Shown here in pieces: positions 1 to 10,151 of a DNA stretch of 64,000 nt (position 1 is its first letter; every line of letters starts with the position of its first letter). Source of the stretch: Pseudomonas violetae (lineage in GTDB: Bacteria; Pseudomonadota; Gammaproteobacteria; Pseudomonadales; Pseudomonadaceae); the NCBI RefSeq assembly GCF_023072615.1, contig NZ_JAKNRW010000018.1, positions 41,332-105,331 of the forward strand, in the 5' to 3' direction. Position numbers and translations under genes: made by a program. Below the pieces are notes generated by a model. It did not search any database, was not told the DNA's origin, and saw only the letters and a list, made by a program, of their open reading frames with translations.

Positions 1-153
1 GGCAAGTTGAGCGACATTGCGCATCAGCAGGCTTCGATCATGGCCTACAACGACGCGTTTCACTTTGTCGGGATTGCGCTGGGGATCAGCATGATTGCAG
101 TGTTGCTGACCAAGGCGTTGCCGGCGGGGTTGAAGGCTGGGGAGGCGCATTGA
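1..153 (+). CDS. C-terminal end of a multidrug efflux MFS permease (partial)
   Basis: Only the last 50 codons are in the window; the gene begins upstream of base 1. The visible peptide has an amphipathic stretch, then one hydrophobic helix (FVGIALGISMIAVLLTKALP) and a short polar tail, as at the end of 14-helix DHA2 (EmrB/QacA-type) proton-driven drug exporters. In Pseudomonas an EmrB-like transporter commonly sits beside uvrB, which supports the call. Substrate cannot be inferred. The family assignment depends on context and one helix, so it is moderate. Confidence 0.6.
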   Translation, partial: GKLSDIAHQQASIMAYNDAFHFVGIALGISMIAVLLTKALPAGLKAGEAH

Positions 154-176
154 TTTTGTAGCGATGCGACGAGCGC

Positions 177-268
177 CATCGCGGGCAAGCCCGGCTCCCA
201 CAGGTTTTGGGGTAGCCATAGGTCTGCATGCAGTGCAAATCCTGTGGGAGCCGGGCTTGCCCGCGATG
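177..268. repeat. REP pair: perfect 28-bp inverted repeat
   Basis: The arms at 177-204 and 241-268 are exact reverse complements separated by 36 bases, each with the core GCGGGCAAGCCCGGCTCCCA typical of Pseudomonas REP sequences. The pair sits between the converging efflux permease and uvrB. A transcript from either side could fold into a long hairpin that ends or protects the mRNA. Paired REPs of this kind are moved by REP-associated tyrosine transposases elsewhere in the genome (family knowledge). Confidence 0.9.
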
Positions 269-292
269 GGGCCGGCCCTGGCTGCACAAGTT

Positions 293-2308
<2,016 letters not shown>

Positions 2309-2660
2309 GCATACCTCTGGGTTCTCGAAGCAGGGAATCGCGCCCGCGTGGTTGAACCGGCAGGAAACGAGAAAAGCCGCAAACGACTGACGCCGCCCGA
2401 GGAAAAAACTGGATTGTGCTCAATGTGGAGCCGATTGCCTGCGCTTTCAAGGCAAACGTCCTACATCACTCTTAGACTTTGACGGCGTAGTGCGACTAAC
2501 GGTCGAAAAATAATGCAAAAAACTTACAGGAAAAGCCGAATCGTCTGTCGCCTTCAATCGTGGATGGCCTCTATACTAGCTCCCCGTTTGTGCACCGCTC
2601 TAGTGCATTCGGCTGGAGCGCGACACGTCCCTCCACTCTCCATTCAGAGCCGCCGCAAAA
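2309..2660. promoter_or_regulatory. Divergent intergenic region between uvrB and the aminotransferase
   Basis: This 352-bp gap has no convincing gene. It must hold the promoters of both flanking genes. The best minus-10 element on the plus strand is TATACT at 2572-2577, about 85 bases before the aminotransferase ATG, without a good minus-35 at standard spacing. AT-rich stretches at 2505-2525 could belong to either promoter. Nothing else stands out. Confidence 0.4.
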
Positions 2661-3857
2661 ATGAGCCTGTTCTCCGCTGTCGAAATGGCACCACGCGATC
2701 CAATCCTGGGCCTCAACGAAGCATTCAACGCCGATACACGCACCACCAAGGTCAATCTGGGGGTCGGTGTTTACTGCAACGAGGAGGGGCGAATTCCACT
2801 CCTACGCGCCGTTGTCGAAGCAGAGACGATTCGCGTCGCTGAACACGCGTCCCGAGGCTACTTGCCCATCGACGGCATCGCCGCCTACGACCAGGCCGTG
2901 CAAAAACTCCTGTTTGGCAACGATTCGCCACTGATCGCCGCTGGCCGCGTCCTTACCACCCAGGCAGTTGGCGGCACTGGCGCACTGAAAATCGGTGCTG
3001 ACTTCCTCAAGCAACTGCTGCCCAACGCCGTCGTGGCGATCAGCGATCCAAGCTGGGAAAACCACCGCGCACTGTTCGAAACCGCCGGTTTCCCGGTGCA
3101 GAACTATCGCTACTACGACGCTGCGACTCACGACGTTAACCGCGCCGGCCTGCTGGAAGACCTCAATGCCCTGCCGTCCGGTTCGATTGTCGTATTGCAC
3201 GCCTGCTGCCACAACCCGACCGGCGTAGACCTGAGTACTGCGGACTGGAACAATGTCCTGCAAGTGGTCAAAGCCAAAGGCCACGTGCCGTTCCTTGACA
3301 TGGCCTACCAGGGCTTTGGCGACGGCATCGACGAAGATGCTGCTGCCGTGCGCCTGTTCGCTGAATCAGGCCTGACCTTCTTCGTCTCCAGCTCTTTCTC
3401 CAAGTCGTTCTCGCTGTACGGCGAGCGCGTTGGCGCACTGTCGATCGTCAGCGAATCGAAAGAAGAAAGCGCGCGAGTGCTGTCGCAGGTCAAACGCGTA
3501 ATCCGCACCAACTACTCCAACCCGCCAACCCACGGTGCAAGCATCGTCGCGGCCGTGCTGAACAGCCCGCAATTGCGCGCCCAGTGGGAAGAGGAACTGG
3601 CCGAGATGCGCTTGCGCATTCGCGGCATGCGCACCCAGATGGTCGACCTGCTGACGGAAAAAGCACCGCAGCGTGACTTCAGCTTCGTCGGTCGCCAACG
3701 CGGCATGTTCTCTTACTCCGGCCTGACCACCGAACAGGTTCACCGCTTGCGCAACGAGTTCGGCATCTACGCCCTGGACACCGGCCGCATCTGCGTTGCC
3801 GCGCTGAACCAGAGCAACATCAAGGCCGTAACGGACGCCATCGTTCAGGTGATCTGA
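2661..3857 (+). CDS. Aromatic/aspartate aminotransferase (class I, TyrB type)
   Basis: A PLP enzyme that exchanges amino groups between aromatic or acidic amino acids and 2-oxoglutarate, in tyrosine/phenylalanine and aspartate metabolism in the cytoplasm. The 398-residue protein has the fold-type I landmarks: HACCHNPTGVD (residues about 178-188), DMAYQGFGDG, the Schiff-base lysine in SSSFSKSFSLYGERVG (about 245), and a C-terminal substrate-carboxylate arginine in DTGRICVAAL. The length fits TyrB/AspC. Position next to uvrB is conserved in Pseudomonas. A strong terminator follows at once, so it is probably monocistronic. TyrB and AspC activities cannot be separated by sequence alone. Confidence 0.93.
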   Translation: MSLFSAVEMAPRDPILGLNEAFNADTRTTKVNLGVGVYCNEEGRIPLLRAVVEAETIRVAEHASRGYLPIDGIAAYDQAVQKLLFGNDSPLIAAGRVLTTQAVGGTGALKIGADFLKQLLPNAVVAISDPSWENHRALFETAGFPVQNYRYYDAATHDVNRAGLLEDLNALPSGSIVVLHACCHNPTGVDLSTADWNNVLQVVKAKGHVPFLDMAYQGFGDGIDEDAAAVRLFAESGLTFFVSSSFSKSFSLYGERVGALSIVSESKEESARVLSQVKRVIRTNYSNPPTHGASIVAAVLNSPQLRAQWEEELAEMRLRIRGMRTQMVDLLTEKAPQRDFSFVGRQRGMFSYSGLTTEQVHRLRNEFGIYALDTGRICVAALNQSNIKAVTDAIVQVI

Positions 3858-3873
3858 TTCGTCTGCGCTACAA

Positions 3874-3905
3874 AAAAATGGGAAGCCTTCGGGCTTCCCA
3901 TTTTT
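3874..3905 (+). terminator. Rho-independent terminator of the aminotransferase
   Basis: The 8-bp stem GGGAAGCC/GGCTTCCC closes on a TTCG tetraloop and is flanked by A7 upstream and a T5 run downstream, 20-odd bases after the stop codon. The A/T flanks would let it work in both directions. Confidence 0.95.
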
Positions 3906-3958
3906 ATTTGTCTGAAGAATATTGCTCGAAACCTCTAGACTGCATTAGATCTCAAACT

Positions 3959-3978
3959 GTAGGAGCTGCAGCTCCTAC
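3959..3978. repeat. 20-bp perfect palindrome, REP-like
   Basis: GTAGGAGCTGCAGCTCCTAC is perfectly self-complementary. TGTAGGAGC and GCTCCTACA are the core half-sites of a common intergenic repeat in the P. fluorescens group, so this is probably a collapsed REP dimer lying upstream of the small membrane-protein gene. Confidence 0.75.
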
Positions 3979-4016
3979 GGGTTTTGTGTACAGCCTGAAT
4001 TCCTGCGAGAACGTAG

Positions 4017-4226
4017 ATGAAAAATGATGACCTGCGCGCCGAGCGCGATGACCTGGACGAACTGGACCATTTCGTCCCTCGGCCTGCGGCTAAACGCGGC
4101 AACAATCTGGTGCTTCAAGTGGCCGCCGGGGTGTTTCTCGGCGGCCTGGCGCTGTGGCTGGTGCAACTGGCGGCCACAATACTGTATGGCAAGCTGATGC
4201 TTGGCACGCTTACGTTCGGCGGTTAA
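4017..4226 (+). CDS. Small single-helix membrane protein, function unknown
   Basis: This 69-residue product starts with a highly charged segment (about 1-28, many D, E and R) and ends with one hydrophobic helix (about 31-60). A single-pass inner-membrane protein with a cytoplasmic acidic N-terminus is the simplest reading. I recognise no family with a known role. Its 3' end overlaps the stop codon of the convergent gene at 4223. Codon use resembles the neighbours, which supports a real gene. Confidence 0.65.
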   Translation: MKNDDLRAERDDLDELDHFVPRPAAKRGNNLVLQVAAGVFLGGLALWLVQLAATILYGKLMLGTLTFGG

Positions 4227-4453
4227 GCCAGTTCGCTGGCACGCTGGCTGGCAGCGTCGTCATAAGCGACATAGAGCGATTCGGCGACCTGGCTCTTGAT
4301 GGCCTTGGTGCTCTCCAGGCCGAGAACGAAGCCTTCGGCCTTGCCTCCGGCACGATTCAATTCTTCGGCGGTGCTGGCCTGGGTGATGGCGTCGAACAGC
4401 TTTTCAGCGTGTGGACCGACACCTTTGGGCAGGCTGATCTGGGCGATGCTCAT
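4223..4453 (-). CDS. Small conserved hypothetical protein (76 residues)
   Basis: The frame stays open upstream to 4675, but the start at 4453 (MSIAQISLPKG) is preferred because the upstream translation is low-complexity and arginine-rich, as in read-through of non-coding DNA, while the downstream part looks like a folded helical protein. It is soluble and mildly acidic with no visible motif. It resembles short hypothetical proteins found beside tRNA-Asn in Pseudomonas. No function can be given. Confidence 0.6.
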   Translation of the reverse strand: MSIAQISLPKGVGPHAEKLFDAITQASTAEELNRAGGKAEGFVLGLESTKAIKSQVAESLYVAYDDAASQRASELA

Positions 4454-4680
4454 GCGCGCACCCCGTTGGCTGGACAGGTGAAGACTGGGTGATTCATGGC
4501 GCGTACCTTTTCGGCGAATGGCCGGCAGCGCGTGTAACCGCTTCCGGGCGGCCATGGTAGACCCCTGAGGGACTTCTGGTAACTGCCAAAGTCGGAAAAA
4601 CCACCCTGGGCTTCGACCAATTGTCGAATTTAGCCACAGTCGCTTGACTTCTCTTTCTGAATCAGTAACATACACGCCAT

Positions 4681-4756
<76 letters not shown>

Positions 4757-4768
4757 GACAGCAAGAAC

Positions 4769-4808
4769 CAAAAAGCCCCTGAATCGAAAGATCCAGGGGC
4801 TTTTTTGT
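4769..4808 (+). terminator. Rho-independent terminator of tRNA-Asn
   Basis: Stem AGCCCCTG/CAGGGGCT with a 12-base loop, A-rich upstream and a T6 run downstream. Confidence 0.92.
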
Positions 4809-4821
4809 GGGCGCCTATAAA

Positions 4822-4852
4822 TTCAAAAGATCGCAGGCTGCGACCTTTTGAA
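4822..4852. repeat. Short imperfect inverted repeat (REP-like fragment)
   Basis: TCAAAAGATCGCA pairs imperfectly with TGCGACCTTTTGA around a GGC loop. GATCGCAG occurs in several other intergenic repeats of this window (near 13868, 20097 and 63652). It sits just beyond the permease stop codon. Confidence 0.55.
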
Positions 4853-4877
4853 CTACCGCTTCTACCGCGCCCTCAGG

Positions 4878-6395
4878 TCATACATGCTCACCGGTCTTGG
4901 CATGCACCGGTCGCGGCTCTCCATGCCCATGGTCAACATCCACCACCGGAATCTCCTTGCCATCGCAGTCATGCAGCTTGCCGTCACTGAAGTAATCCCC
5001 TTCACGCAACGCAGCCAGATCCTGATAACCCAGTACCCGCTCGGTACCGGCAGCAAACACCGACTGCTGATCGGAGTTGCCCGCCGTGAGGTGGTTAAAT
5101 GTCAGATTGAGCACGATGGCCATGATCGCCGACGAGCTGATGCCCGAATGGAAGATGGTCGCGAACCAGCTCGGGAAATGGTCGTAGAAGTTCGGCGCAG
5201 CGATGGGGATCATGCCGAAACCGATCGAGGTGGCGACAATGATCAGGTTGACGTTGTTGCGGTAATCAACCTTGGACAGCGTACGAATACCACTGGCCGC
5301 CACAGTGCCGAACAGGACAATACCGGCACCGCCGAGCACCGAGGTCGGTACTGCGGCAATCACCCGCCCCATGAATGGCAGTAGGCCAAGGATCACCAGG
5401 AACAGCCCGCCAGTCGCCACCACGAAGCGACTCTTGATCCCGGTCACCGCCACCAGCCCGACATTCTGGGCGAATGCGCTTTGGGTGAAAGAGCCAAAGA
5501 TCGGCGCGATCATGCTCGACAGCATGTCGGCACGCAGACCATTGCCCAGGCGCTTGGAGTCGACCTTGGTGTCGATAATTTCGCCCACGGCGAGGATGTC
5601 CGCCGAAGTTTCCACCAGCGTTACCATGACCACAATGCACATCGACAGGATCGCGGCGAAGTGGAAAGTCGGCATGCCGAAGTGGAACGGTGTCGGGAAA
5701 CCGAACATCGGCCCCTGGGTCACGGAGGAGAAGTCCGCCATGCCGAGGAACACTGCGATGACCGTGCCGATGACCATGGCCAGCAGGATCGACAAGCGGG
5801 AGATGGTCGCGCTGCCGATCTTGCTCAGCAGCAGCACCAGCACCAGCGTCAGGGCGGCCAACCCAATATTCGCCATGCTGCCAAAGTCAGGCGCGTGACT
5901 GTTGCCCCCCATTGCCCAGCGTGCAGCCACGGGCATCAGCGTAAGGCCAATGGTGGTGATCACGATACCCGTGACCAGTGGCGGGAAGAACTTGGTGATA
6001 CGCGAGAACACCGGGGTGATCAGCAACCCGATCAAAGACGCGGCAATCACCGCCCCAAGGATCGACTGGAACCCGCCCTCCCCGCCACTGCTGACAATCG
6101 CCACCATGGTCGCGACACCGGAAAACGATACGCCCTGTACCAGCGGCAACTGACAGCCAAAAAACGGTAAACCAAGGGTCTGCAGCAAAGTCGCCAGCCC
6201 CCCTGCAAACAATGACGCAGCAATCAACAAGCCAATGTCTGCCGGCGAAAGCCCGGCCGCCTGACCGATGATCAACGGTACCGCGACGATACCTCCATAC
6301 ATGGTCAGAACGTGTTGCAGGCCATAAGCCATATTCGCGCCGATCCCAAGATTTTCATCCTCGGGCCGTTGGTGTGAAACATGGGGCGTTTTCAT
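4878..6395 (-). CDS. NCS2-family xanthine/uric acid permease
   Basis: An inner-membrane proton symporter for purine bases. The 505-residue protein shows about 12-14 hydrophobic segments. It carries the NCS2 signature QNVGLVAVTG (about residue 320), where the Q at the first position is seen in xanthine/uric acid members, and the acidic motif VETSADILAVGE in helix 8 that contributes to the purine site. The C-terminus is a long acidic, histidine-containing cytoplasmic tail. A perfect palindrome lies 67 bp before the ATG and is probably an operator. Xanthine, urate and other oxidised purines are all possible substrates; uracil is less likely. Confidence 0.88.
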   Translation of the reverse strand: MKTPHVSHQRPEDENLGIGANMAYGLQHVLTMYGGIVAVPLIIGQAAGLSPADIGLLIAASLFAGGLATLLQTLGLPFFGCQLPLVQGVSFSGVATMVAIVSSGGEGGFQSILGAVIAASLIGLLITPVFSRITKFFPPLVTGIVITTIGLTLMPVAARWAMGGNSHAPDFGSMANIGLAALTLVLVLLLSKIGSATISRLSILLAMVIGTVIAVFLGMADFSSVTQGPMFGFPTPFHFGMPTFHFAAILSMCIVVMVTLVETSADILAVGEIIDTKVDSKRLGNGLRADMLSSMIAPIFGSFTQSAFAQNVGLVAVTGIKSRFVVATGGLFLVILGLLPFMGRVIAAVPTSVLGGAGIVLFGTVAASGIRTLSKVDYRNNVNLIIVATSIGFGMIPIAAPNFYDHFPSWFATIFHSGISSSAIMAIVLNLTFNHLTAGNSDQQSVFAAGTERVLGYQDLAALREGDYFSDGKLHDCDGKEIPVVDVDHGHGEPRPVHAKTGEHV

Positions 6396-6462
6396 GATTG
6401 GGGGGTTCCCTGGCTTTTTGTTATGCGCACACTGTATGCAAGAGTTAGGACAAATGTCTATA

Positions 6463-6478
6463 GAGTTGTATACAACTC
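6463..6478. promoter_or_regulatory. Perfect 16-bp palindromic operator upstream of the purine permease
   Basis: GAGTTGTATACAACTC is fully self-complementary and lies 68-83 bases before the permease start codon. The core TTGTATACAA is typical of FadR-subfamily GntR repressors. A related half-site, TGTATGCA, occurs at 6433-6440. No regulator gene is adjacent, so the binding protein must be encoded elsewhere. Confidence 0.6.
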
Positions 6479-6600
6479 ATCGGTCAGATTATGGACACCT
6501 GTTCACCCCACCCTTGGCCGCACTGGGTTTGACTGGAAAATTCACTGACAAATCTCCGCTTACGCCCCCTGCCCCCCGCGAGTCTTTTGCTTTGCGCGCT

Positions 6601-7428
6601 CTACGCACCGGCGACCAAGCGGGCCAGCGCCTGCCTCAATCCAGCATGCACCGGCACCCGAATACCGAACTCGCGCTGCAACAAGCCGATAAGCTCTTCC
6701 ACGTCGACCACTTCACGCCGCTCGCTGTCGTAGCCGATTCGATGGATCGCAAAACTGCCATTATTGAGCGTGCGCCGCCACCCATCCCCGGTCCGCGCCA
6801 CCATCAATTGTCTAGCGAAAGGCGAGTCCGGATGGGTCGAGACATACCAGTTGCCGACGGCGTAATCGACGTCCTCCTGGCGCTGCAGGTCAAAGATGTA
6901 CATAGGCCGCCATTCACCCGCGACCTTGGCACGCAAGGTGAAGCCATCCTCGTGCCGTTCGATCCGGTAGGGTTCATGGGGGGTGGGCTGCTCGCCTGTG
7001 GAGTCGAGCAGTAGCGGCGCAGTGGGGACCATGCCGCCGAAACCGACGTCGCTGATGTAGCGCACGCCGTCGAGGTGCACCAGGCTCAAACGGTGGGTAC
7101 GGGTAGTCCACGCGCCTTCGGGCTGGCCCATCACCACACGACCGGTGATGCCGCGAACATCAAAGCCCAGCGCCTGAAGCAACGCGAAAAAGAGGTGGTT
7201 GAGTTCGTAGCAATAGCCGCCGCGCTGTTCCTGCAATAGTTTTCGCTCGATGGACGGCAAGTCGATCAGCACTGGCTCGCCCGCCAGCGTCGCCAGGTTT
7301 TCGAACGCGAACACGCTGGTGTGACGCAGTTGCAGCTGGCGCAGGGTTTCGAGTGTTGGCGCAGGAGGTGCGTCGAACCCCAGAAGTTGCAGGTAGTGCG
7401 CAAGATTACTCAGGCGTGTTTCGCTCAT
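6601..7428 (-). CDS. nat: Arylamine N-acetyltransferase
   Basis: A cytoplasmic enzyme that moves acetyl from acetyl-CoA to arylamines, hydrazines or arylhydroxylamines. The 275-residue length is standard. The catalytic triad is visible: cysteine in RGGYCYELN (about residue 71), histidine in RTHRLSL (about 110) and aspartate in ISDVGFGG (about 127). The ATG at 7428 is preceded by AAGGA at proper spacing. It is a lone gene with no pathway partner next to it, which is usual for nat in Pseudomonas; the physiological substrate is unknown. Confidence 0.95.
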   Translation of the reverse strand: MSETRLSNLAHYLQLLGFDAPPAPTLETLRQLQLRHTSVFAFENLATLAGEPVLIDLPSIERKLLQEQRGGYCYELNHLFFALLQALGFDVRGITGRVVMGQPEGAWTTRTHRLSLVHLDGVRYISDVGFGGMVPTAPLLLDSTGEQPTPHEPYRIERHEDGFTLRAKVAGEWRPMYIFDLQRQEDVDYAVGNWYVSTHPDSPFARQLMVARTGDGWRRTLNNGSFAIHRIGYDSERREVVDVEELIGLLQREFGIRVPVHAGLRQALARLVAGA

Positions 7429-7640
7429 TGCTCAGTCCTTATGCCGATGCCGCGGATCGCTCCGCCGATGGGCGACAGGTATAGGCCAAAAGGGCCCCGG
7501 AACGACAATTGATTTCACCAATCAACCCGCCTGAAAATCAACGGCGCTTGCGCGTGACACGACCACTCGTCATCCAGTCGGCACCCAGCACCCTCCCCGC
7601 CACCCAACATCAGGTAACGACTCATTTGCGGAGACGTAAC

Positions 7641-7961
7641 ATGAAAAACCTCAAGATCACTTCACTGGTGCTGGCTGGAATGATGTCAGCTGCCTCACTG
7701 GGTGCTTATGCGGCATCCGGCGATGGAGCAGACGCTTGCGGGACCAAGCCGGGATCCGTCGGTGGCTCGACGATGGCGCCCAATAACAATCCCGGTATGC
7801 CGTCCGGCACTGCAGGCAGTAGCAACAGCAGTTCAACCCCATCTACCGGTAGCGGGAATGGCACGGGTACTAATGGCGGTACCAGTGGCTCGGGCGCTGG
7901 CGGGGGCACGGGGTCTGCGGGTGGAGGAACCGGCGGTGCGGGCGGCGGCACGGGCAGCTGA
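7641..7961 (+). CDS. Secreted Gly/Ser/Thr-rich low-complexity protein
   Basis: The start at 7641 (MKNLKITSLVLAG) follows GGAGACG; the longer open frame from 7509 is rejected because its N-terminus is not signal-like. Residues 1-28 form a clear Sec signal peptide ending AYAAS. The remaining roughly 78 residues are almost only G, S, T, N, P and A, with GGGTG repeats towards the end and one cysteine early in the mature part. It is probably periplasmic or extracellular and disordered. No function is recognised. Confidence 0.75.
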   Translation: MKNLKITSLVLAGMMSAASLGAYAASGDGADACGTKPGSVGGSTMAPNNNPGMPSGTAGSSNSSSTPSTGSGNGTGTNGGTSGSGAGGGTGSAGGGTGGAGGGTGS

Positions 7962-8023
7962 ACGCGTAAAGGCAGCCGATGAGCTCGGCTGCTTGCCCCG
8001 CCTTGGCCGGGCGGTTTGCTACC

Positions 8024-9604
8024 TCAGCGATCCGAACGCATCAGCGCATCGCCAACGTCTTCCATTGACAGCACCGCCACTCGGTTACGGCCTGAGTGCT
8101 TGGCTTGGTACAACGCGGCATCGGCGCGTTCGATAAACACTTCGATACTGTCGCGCCCGCTCGGCACGAACGAGTAGCATCCCAGGCTCACCGTCACGCA
8201 TCCCGTGGGCGACCCGGTATGGGTGATGTTCTTGCCCATGACCTTGCGCCTGATTTCTTCGGCAATCACCATTGCCCCACGCAAATCAGTATTGGGCAGC
8301 AGTACCGCGAACTCCTCCCCACCATAACGCACCGCCAGATCAGCCTTGCGCTGACAGCAAGCTTGCACCGCACCCGCCACTTCAGCCAGGCAGTGGTCAC
8401 CGACCACGTGACCGTAGGCATCGTTGTAGCGCTTGAAAAAATCGATGTCGAGCATGATCAGGCTTAGTGAACTGGCGAGCCGTGCCCCACGCCCGAATTC
8501 AATGTCCAGCGCTCGCTCGAACAACCTCCGATTTGCCAGCCCCGTCAGGCTGTCGTGGGTGGCGATCAGTTCCAGCGTTTCCTGGGCCGCACGCAGATCC
8601 GCCTCAATGCGCTCGCCATTGCGCACCTGATGAATGAACACCCAACCGAACAAGCCAACGCCCAGCACCACCAGACCCACAATCACGCTGGACTGGAACG
8701 CAGTGTCTGACCAGTGCTTGAGGATCGCAGCTTGTGAAGAAGCGGCGGACACCACCAACGGATAGGCATCCAGTTGCCGGTAACCGTGCAGCCGCACCAC
8801 GCCGTCGACCACCGCGGTGACCATGGCGTTGCCGGAGGACGCACTGGGCAGCCATTTCTGGAAGCTTTCCCCTTGAGCCAGGGTCGATCCAATCTGCGCT
8901 TCCACGAAAGGTCTGCGCGCCAGCAAGGTGCCGTCGGTCAGGGCTAGAAACATCGAGCCGTTGTCATCAATGCTGAAGCTTTTAAAGAACTGGTCGAAAT
9001 ACGACATCTTGATCCCGGCCAACAATACGCCCGCGAACTTGCCGTTCCTGTCGTTAACGCGCTTGGACAGCGGAATGATCCATTCGCCATTCTCGCGACT
9101 GCGAATCGCCGGACCGATGTGCGCCTGCGAAGAGGTGTTCTGCTCGTGGAACTTGAAGTAGTCACGATCCGCCACCCCCTTGCCACGGGGCAGGGCTTCG
9201 AACGAGGTCACCACCCACTGCCCCTGCCGGTCGAACAGGAAAATCCCATGCAGCTGATTCAGTGCCAACACTCGTCGGGCGAAGGTCTTCTGCAGCCTTG
9301 GTAATTGCGCAGCCCCGTAGCTATCAGCCTGCAACCAGTCGGCCAGGCTGCTCAACACCAGGTCAGCTTTCATGAAGGTATCTTCTGCCTGCTGCGCCAT
9401 GGCGCGGGTCAGATTCTCCGACGCCACTTGCGCCTGTTCCAGATCGTGACTGCGCGACTGCTGAAGTTGCAGGTACAGCAAACCAACCAGGCTCAGGCAC
9501 ACCGCTACGATGAACAGCACCGCTGCCTTGAGCAGCGGCAGTCGTTTGAGGGTGCCGCCAGAGTCGTGCTGGGGGTCGTGCAAGGGAATTGGCAAAAAGC
9601 TCAT
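8024..9604 (-). CDS. Membrane-anchored diguanylate cyclase with periplasmic sensor domain
   Basis: Makes c-di-GMP from two GTP. The 526-residue protein has a transmembrane helix at about 25-47, a periplasmic double-Cache-like sensor domain (about 48-300), a second helix (about 305-327), and a C-terminal GGDEF domain. The active site is GGEEF, and the inhibitory I-site RKAD sits five residues before it, so both catalysis and product inhibition should be intact. It lies downstream of a broken gene on the same strand. The ligand is not known; small organic acids or amino acids are usual for such domains. Confidence 0.92.
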   Translation of the reverse strand: MSFLPIPLHDPQHDSGGTLKRLPLLKAAVLFIVAVCLSLVGLLYLQLQQSRSHDLEQAQVASENLTRAMAQQAEDTFMKADLVLSSLADWLQADSYGAAQLPRLQKTFARRVLALNQLHGIFLFDRQGQWVVTSFEALPRGKGVADRDYFKFHEQNTSSQAHIGPAIRSRENGEWIIPLSKRVNDRNGKFAGVLLAGIKMSYFDQFFKSFSIDDNGSMFLALTDGTLLARRPFVEAQIGSTLAQGESFQKWLPSASSGNAMVTAVVDGVVRLHGYRQLDAYPLVVSAASSQAAILKHWSDTAFQSSVIVGLVVLGVGLFGWVFIHQVRNGERIEADLRAAQETLELIATHDSLTGLANRRLFERALDIEFGRGARLASSLSLIMLDIDFFKRYNDAYGHVVGDHCLAEVAGAVQACCQRKADLAVRYGGEEFAVLLPNTDLRGAMVIAEEIRRKVMGKNITHTGSPTGCVTVSLGCYSFVPSGRDSIEVFIERADAALYQAKHSGRNRVAVLSMEDVGDALMRSDR

Positions 9605-9619
9605 CCTGGAGAAGGCGCG

Positions 9620-10140
9620 TCAGGCGCCGATCATTTTATCGACATCTTCAAAGGTCACATAATGCCCGAGGGGTCTCGTAAAACCGTTCTTCTGCCTGTT
9701 CCAGATCGACTCCCACCAGGAGCACTTTGGAAACGCCCAGGTAATAAGCAACCTGGAGCGCCAAATAAGCCGAGGAGCGCGAATCAACAGATACAGCTCC
9801 CCCTTGGGTTGAGCGCCTGGTAATAAGCGTGACTTTGCGGCAACGCAACTCGCTGGCTAAGCCGCATGGTTTCAGTGAACAGACGAGGCTGCTCCCTGTA
9901 GTGCGCGTCATCCGAGCACATGAAAAAGTATGGCTTGATACCGGTGCCGATGAACATGGATATCGCGCCGTTCATGGTAATCATCGGCACGTCGGCATAC
10001 TTCTTGAGAGGGAAGTCTCTGGCCGACGCACCCGAGGCGATGATGAACACCGCCCCGTTATTTATATTGTGACACTCATCCAGATCGCGCACCTGGACCG
10101 GGCTTTTGACCAGCTCCGTGGTTTTCTGCGCAACATCCAT
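9620..10140 (-). pseudogene. Frameshifted gene resembling a lipopolysaccharide core-biosynthesis protein
   Basis: The frame begins well (ATG 10140, GGAG six bases before) and encodes a Rossmann-like start (FIIASGASARDF, then PMITMNGAISMF). It stops at TGA 9784-9786, but the next frame carries on the same protein from about 9815 (QGGAVSVDSRSSAYLALQ, then VSKVLLVGVDLEQ). That frame stops at 9648, and the third frame continues to a stop at 9620. At least two single-base shifts are therefore needed. The first lies in the CCCAAGGGGG run near 9803-9812. Similar proteins in Pseudomonas are annotated as LPS core-biosynthesis factors; I recall this only loosely. Confidence 0.7.
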
Positions 10141-10151
10141 ATTCAGCTCCG

